Under the pieces are notes generated by a model. The model worked only from the letters and a program-made list of their open reading frames with translations. It searched no databases and was not told where the DNA came from. Positions 43,031 through 46,674 of a DNA stretch of 46,674 nt are shown in pieces; the first letter of the stretch is position 1, and each line of letters opens with the position of its first letter. The DNA lies in NCBI GenBank assembly GCA_024655965.1, contig JANLFL010000007.1, forward strand, positions 1 through 46,674. Reading direction: 5' to 3'. The DNA is from Caldisericota bacterium. Its GTDB lineage: Bacteria > Caldisericota > JANLFM01. Position numbers and translations under genes: made by a program.

Positions 43031-44497
43031 ATGGACAAAAAATTTGATCTTCAGAACACTCCTTACAGAATGTTCATTGATGGAGAATGGATTGAGCCAG
43101 CAAGTGGAAGTACTTTCCCCGTAATAAATCCAAATAACAACGAAAAGATTGCGGAAATTTACCAAGCGGGAAATGAGGAGGTTGAAAAGGCAGTTAAATC
43201 TGCTAGACGCGCCTTCGAAAATGGTCCCTGGAAAAAAATGACTGGCAAGGACAGGGGGCTCCTTCTTGAAAAAACCGCGGATCTACTGGAGAAACGCCTG
43301 GAGGAGCTCGCTTATATCGAGGCCCTTGACACCGGAAAAGTTCTAGCCCAAGCAATATTTTTCGACGTCCCGCAGGGAATAGATGGCCTGCGTTATTTTG
43401 CCGGAAAGGCAAGGGACATAAAAGGAGAGGTCGTGGAACTTGGAGTCCCCGGTTTCTGGAATTACCGCTTATGGCAACCAGTTGGGGTGGTGCTGGAAAT
43501 CCTTCCCTGGAATGGACCTCTGATGATGGGGCTTCAAAAAGTGGCGAATATCCTTGCTGCGGGAAACACTGTTATCATAAAACCACCTACGGACGCATCT
43601 CTCTCTTTAATTGAATGTTGCAAGGCATTCGAGGAGGCAGGCTTCCCTCCGGGAGTTGTAAACTTAGTTACTGGCCCAGGAGGAACAGTGGGCGAGGCTT
43701 TAGCAAAACATCCGGGGGTTGACATGGTTTCAATTACCGGTTCCACCTCAACTGGCGCAAGGATCATGGAAATCGCCAGCCCCACGATTAAAAAGCTAGC
43801 CCTTGAGTTAGGTGGAAAAAACCCGAACATCGTCTTTGAGGACGCAGATTTGGAGGAGGCGGTAGAGTGGGCGAAAATGGCCGCTTTTAACAACCAAGGG
43901 GAAATTTGCGTTTCGGGTTCACGCCTGTTATTGAGCCAAAAAATCCACGACGAATTTCTATCCTTATTGGAGGAAAAGGTAAGAGCACTAAAAATCGGCT
44001 TTTCTACAGAAATGGAGAGCGAAATTGGACCATTAATCAGCAAAGGCCAAATGGAGAAGGTGATTGGCTATATTGAAAACGGGAAAAAAGAGGGAGCCCG
44101 GCTAGTCTGTGGGGGGGAGCAGCCAACCGAGGAGAAACTCAAAAGAGGGAATTTTGTCCTTCCCACCATTTTTGACGAGGTACTTCCCGAAATGAAAATT
44201 GCCCGAGAGGAAATTTTCGGGCCAGTCCTTTCCGTGATCACCTTCCGCGATGAGCAGGAGGCAATCGAAATTGCAAATTCCGTGGATTACGGACTTGCCG
44301 GTGCGGTCTTTACAAGAGATATTGGCAGGGCGCACAGGGTGGTAAAGGAACTCCGGGCTGGGCAAATATACATAAATACTTATTATAGCAAGGGCCTTGT
44401 AGAGTCTCCGGGAGTCGGTTGGAAAAAAAGCGGGGCTGGATCCTTCGGAATTACCAAATATATGGTGCCCAAAACCGTATTCGTCTCTGAAAAATAG
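43031..44497 (+). CDS. NAD(P)-dependent aldehyde dehydrogenase (betaine aldehyde dehydrogenase-like)
   Basis: A 488-residue aldehyde dehydrogenase. The catalytic Cys is C293 in QGEICVSGSR, the general base E259 in LALELGGK, and N161 in PWNGP holds the thioester oxyanion; ITGSTSTGARIM is the cofactor loop. The length is normal. Similarity in the conserved blocks is to betaine/amino aldehyde dehydrogenases. A GGAGG lies before the ATG. In this operon it would oxidise an aldehyde left after removal of an amine, giving NADH and an acid. Confidence 0.92.
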   Translation: MDKKFDLQNTPYRMFIDGEWIEPASGSTFPVINPNNNEKIAEIYQAGNEEVEKAVKSARRAFENGPWKKMTGKDRGLLLEKTADLLEKRLEELAYIEALDTGKVLAQAIFFDVPQGIDGLRYFAGKARDIKGEVVELGVPGFWNYRLWQPVGVVLEILPWNGPLMMGLQKVANILAAGNTVIIKPPTDASLSLIECCKAFEEAGFPPGVVNLVTGPGGTVGEALAKHPGVDMVSITGSTSTGARIMEIASPTIKKLALELGGKNPNIVFEDADLEEAVEWAKMAAFNNQGEICVSGSRLLLSQKIHDEFLSLLEEKVRALKIGFSTEMESEIGPLISKGQMEKVIGYIENGKKEGARLVCGGEQPTEEKLKRGNFVLPTIFDEVLPEMKIAREEIFGPVLSVITFRDEQEAIEIANSVDYGLAGAVFTRDIGRAHRVVKELRAGQIYINTYYSKGLVESPGVGWKKSGAGSFGITKYMVPKTVFVSEK

Positions 44498-44511
44498 CTG
44501 TTGCTTTTTTA

Positions 44512-45831
44512 ATGAAGACATCGGCGAAAAAGGCAACAATTTTACCCTATAAACTCGAAAGAGTTGATCCTCCCTTAAGAGGTGAACTAGCCGGAATAAA
44601 TTACGGTTTGGTTGCGGACTTGGGTACTACAACACTCGGGTTTCACCTTGTTGACCTAAAAGAAGGGAAACTCCAGAAAGAATTCTTCCTTCCTAATCCG
44701 GGAAGAGCCTTTGGGGCGGATATTCTCAATAGGGTAAGGGTCATAATCGAGGAAACCAGGAAGCTTGAAGAAATCAGAGGGCAACTGATAGACGCGATTA
44801 ACCAGGGGATATATGCCTTAACCAGAAATGGTTTTATTTCCCCAGAGCAAATATTATGCGTGAACGTAATCGGGAATCCCATCATGATCCACATCTTCTA
44901 TGGGATAGACCCAATACCACTATCAAGAGCCCCATTTCAAATAAGCTTCAAGGGAAACGTAACACAGCCAGTTGAAGTTTTTGGTCTTTCCATTAACCCC
45001 AAAGGGGTATTAATGACCCCCCCTCTTGTATCGTCATTTATCGGATCAGATTTCATCTGCGGAATACTCTCATCCATTGAAATGAATTTTCCCCGTCCGT
45101 TCCTTTTCTTCGACCTGGGGACCAATGCAGAAATCGCTCTCGTAACACATGACAGGGTTTTTGCCGCGTCAGCGGCGGCCGGTCCTGCCTTTGAAGACTT
45201 CGACATGCCCTTCAACTTTGAACTATTACCCGGAGTTATCAAACATCTCAAATTTTCACCGCCCTCACACATTGAAATCGAATCTGAAGGGCCGCCAACT
45301 AAAATCCTTGCCTCAGCCAAAATCGATGCTGTTGGAATTCTTAGAGAGATGGGACTATTGGACAAAACAGGACTTCTTGGAGGGGAGAACCTCGAGGGAA
45401 ACAGAACGGAACAATTTCTTAATAAAGACGATAAAGGAAGGCGCTACTTTCAGATGCCACCAAACATTAAAATTACCCAGGAAGACATTCGGAACCTTCA
45501 ATTGGCCAAAGCAGCAATCAAAACAGCCACCGAGCTTCTTTTGGAATCAGCAAATCTCAGAGCAAGCCAAATAAATGCTTTCCTCCTCGCGGGAACCTTC
45601 GGTTCCTCTGTTTTTCCCTCATCTGCAGAAAAAGTGGGGCTTTTGCCACCAAATTCCTCTCGGCGCGCTGTGCCTGTTGGAAATTCCTCGGGGAGGGGAG
45701 GAATATTCTACTTGTTGAACAGAGAATGGAGGGACATTGCCCTTGAAATTTCCCAGAAAACCGATGTATTGAAGCTTACCAGGAATCCAAAATTTAAAGA
45801 CCTTTTCTTAAAATCAATTGAATTCCCTTGA
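44512..45831 (+). CDS. Short RACo-like corrinoid activation ATPase (no N-terminal 2Fe-2S domain)
   Basis: A 439-residue ASKHA-fold protein. The phosphate loops are seen in GLVADLGTTTLGFHLVD near residue 36 and FFDLGTNAEIALV near residue 200; NPGRAFGADILNRV and AGTFGSS...AEKVGLLP are typical of reductive activators of corrinoid proteins. Such activators (RACo) normally carry an N-terminal 2Fe-2S domain and reach about 600 residues or more; here the first conserved loop begins at residue 31, so that domain is absent. An external ferredoxin must then supply the electron to restore Co(I). No Shine-Dalgarno sequence is seen before the ATG. Confidence 0.85.
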   Translation: MKTSAKKATILPYKLERVDPPLRGELAGINYGLVADLGTTTLGFHLVDLKEGKLQKEFFLPNPGRAFGADILNRVRVIIEETRKLEEIRGQLIDAINQGIYALTRNGFISPEQILCVNVIGNPIMIHIFYGIDPIPLSRAPFQISFKGNVTQPVEVFGLSINPKGVLMTPPLVSSFIGSDFICGILSSIEMNFPRPFLFFDLGTNAEIALVTHDRVFAASAAAGPAFEDFDMPFNFELLPGVIKHLKFSPPSHIEIESEGPPTKILASAKIDAVGILREMGLLDKTGLLGGENLEGNRTEQFLNKDDKGRRYFQMPPNIKITQEDIRNLQLAKAAIKTATELLLESANLRASQINAFLLAGTFGSSVFPSSAEKVGLLPPNSSRRAVPVGNSSGRGGIFYLLNREWRDIALEISQKTDVLKLTRNPKFKDLFLKSIEFP

Positions 45832-46510
45832 AAAGGTAAAAAAGGTCATTAACGGAAAACCCGAGCACCCCCCTCCCCTGGGGTGTCTTTTTCCCGCAAA
45901 AATTGAAAACCAGAAAAACTCCCGGGAATTAACAAGCGAAAAAGGTTGGGACTGGATTGGAGTTTACCTTAACCCAGGGGATTATATCCCAGGGCAGAAG
46001 CGTTTTGGGAAGGATAAGTTCCTTTCCTTAAAAGGAATTTTTAAAATTGGAATTCTTGAAGGGCCTTTTCAAAAACACCTTTTTAAAGAAAAGGTCCGGC
46101 TTCTTGGCTCTCTTGAAGAATTTTCCCCATTTTTGATCCAGGGGTACCTTGAACTCCAGAAATTAATAGAAATGAACCTGAAGAATTGTGACGCCTTTCT
46201 TCTTGCAGAAGATTTTTTGTACCAGCGTGGTCTTATGTTTTCCCCAGCTTTTTTCCGAACCAACATCCTTGAAGGAATACAAGAATTGGCTAATCTCTCC
46301 TCCAAATCAGGTAAGCCCTTTGGGTTTCATGCAGATGGAGACTTTTCGCCGATCTTGGGAGACTTAAGGAAAATTGGAATCAAATTTATCCACGGTTTTG
46401 ACCTTGTAAATTTGAACCACCAAGATATCAAGGGTTTTTCATTAATTGTACCAAAAGGTATTTTCTTAACCGATTTTCCAATACTCTGGGATGACGACCC
46501 TCCTGATTAA
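45818..46510 (+). CDS. Short URO-D-like (uroporphyrinogen decarboxylase fold) methyltransferase relative
   Basis: A 230-residue protein; the family is usually about 330-350. It has the start SLEKVKKVINGKPEHPPPLG, the mid-barrel DFLYQRGLMFSPAFF and GFHADGDFSPILGDLRKIG, all typical of URO-D-fold corrinoid methyltransferases, but ends after the next barrel strand, so about the last third is missing. The MtaA/MtbA-type zinc motif H-x-C is H171-A-D173 here, so a zinc-thiol transfer is unlikely. It begins with TTG inside the end of the activator gene and lacks a clear ribosome binding site. It may be a degrading or specialised partner protein. Confidence 0.7.
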   Translation: MNSLEKVKKVINGKPEHPPPLGCLFPAKIENQKNSRELTSEKGWDWIGVYLNPGDYIPGQKRFGKDKFLSLKGIFKIGILEGPFQKHLFKEKVRLLGSLEEFSPFLIQGYLELQKLIEMNLKNCDAFLLAEDFLYQRGLMFSPAFFRTNILEGIQELANLSSKSGKPFGFHADGDFSPILGDLRKIGIKFIHGFDLVNLNHQDIKGFSLIVPKGIFLTDFPILWDDDPPD

Positions 46511-46657
46511 GTTTTTGTCTTTTCATAAGATGTGGCGAGGCTTTTCCTTTTTTATCACATAACACATTGGTGTTGCCCCTGCTCCGCCATTAATGATATT
46601 ATGCAAGAGCAAAAAATTTGTCATAAATAATTTTTAAATGTCGATAGGAGGAACCTT
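46511..46657 (+). promoter_or_regulatory. 147-bp gap with a candidate promoter for the next gene
   Basis: TTGCCC at 46573-46578 and TATTAT at 46597-46602 are 18 bases apart and could form a sigma70 promoter. A TTTTCAT half site lies at about 46523, without its partner arm. I see no convincing terminator for the right operon here. Confidence 0.4.
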
Positions 46658-46674
46658 ATGAAAGGTCTTAGCAC
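46658..46674 (+). CDS. First codons of a gene running off the right edge
   Basis: ATG at 46658 follows TAGGAGG at 46645-46651 and is open to the window end (MKGLS). Only five codons are visible, so no function can be named. Its own promoter appears to lie at 46573-46602, which suggests a new transcription unit. Confidence 0.55.

Noticed and set aside
46569-46585. Sigma54-like -24/-12 element (TTGG and CTGC with ten bases between GG and GC) before the last gene
   Set aside because: Only the GG/GC core fits; the TGGCAC and TTGC boxes are poor, and a sigma70-like pair overlaps it. No sigma54 activator is present.
1-46674. CRISPR arrays, tRNA or rRNA genes, insertion sequences or phage genes
   Set aside because: No regularly spaced repeats, cloverleaf-like sequences, transposase motifs or phage proteins were seen in any gap; gaps are too short and coding density is very high.

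Overview
The window looks like an anaerobic, ferredoxin-based bacterium with moderate G+C. The best guess is a Clostridia-like Firmicute or a related deep lineage, judging from strong AGGAGG-type ribosome binding sites, lipoprotein binding proteins, a tungsten-type aldehyde:ferredoxin oxidoreductase, a 2-oxoacid:ferredoxin oxidoreductase, a split ADP-forming acyl-CoA synthetase and corrinoid methyltransferases. The taxon is inferred from gene content only. Almost every base is coding, many genes overlap by 1-40 nt, and I saw no rRNA, tRNA, CRISPR array or insertion sequence.

Left arm (1-16353, minus strand; reads from about 16.4 kb down to 1). From its promoter side it carries two tandem BMP-type nucleoside-binding lipoproteins, each followed by a perfect hairpin, and a NupABC-type ABC importer. 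Next come a zinc dehydrogenase, an FGGY sugar kinase and a DhnA-type class I aldolase. These are followed by a YgeW-type carbamoyltransferase, a xanthine-dehydrogenase-like FAD subunit, a fused 2Fe-2S/molybdopterin subunit (XdhD-like), an SsnA-like amidohydrolase and an IclR regulator. The YgeW/YgfM/XdhD/SsnA set matches the anaerobic purine (urate/xanthine) catabolic cluster known from E. coli and gut anaerobes.

Centre (16354-26123). A 408-bp divergent regulatory region separates the arms. To its right lie an APC permease, a complete dipeptide-type ABC importer (binding protein, two permeases, two ATPases), a four-cluster ferredoxin and an aldehyde:ferredoxin oxidoreductase.

Right arm (26293-46510, plus strand). 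It has its own sigma70-like promoter and then a near-continuous, translationally coupled run: a dihydropyrimidine-dehydrogenase-like flavoprotein with changed substrate residues, ATP-dependent hydantoinase HyuA/HyuB, an octopine-dehydrogenase-family enzyme and an NCS2 nucleobase permease. It continues with an energy module (Acd alpha, IorA, IorB, Acd beta) and a corrinoid methyl-transfer module: an MttB-like protein, an ornithine-cyclodeaminase-family dehydrogenase, a corrinoid protein, an MtmB-like protein that lacks pyrrolysine, an aldehyde dehydrogenase, a short RACo-like activator and a short URO-D-like protein.

The two plus-strand promoters share a 17-bp palindrome of the form TGAAAA-N3-TTTTCA just downstream of the -10 box. 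That form resembles IclR/KdgR-family operators, so the IclR regulator at the left end may control both arms as one regulon. My reading is a catabolic island for N-methylated nitrogen heterocycles or ureides (methylxanthines, creatinine/N-methylhydantoin or similar). Ring oxidation and ATP-dependent ring opening would feed corrinoid demethylation, and the carbon skeleton would yield ATP through IorAB and Acd. The substrate is inference; the gene families are well supported.
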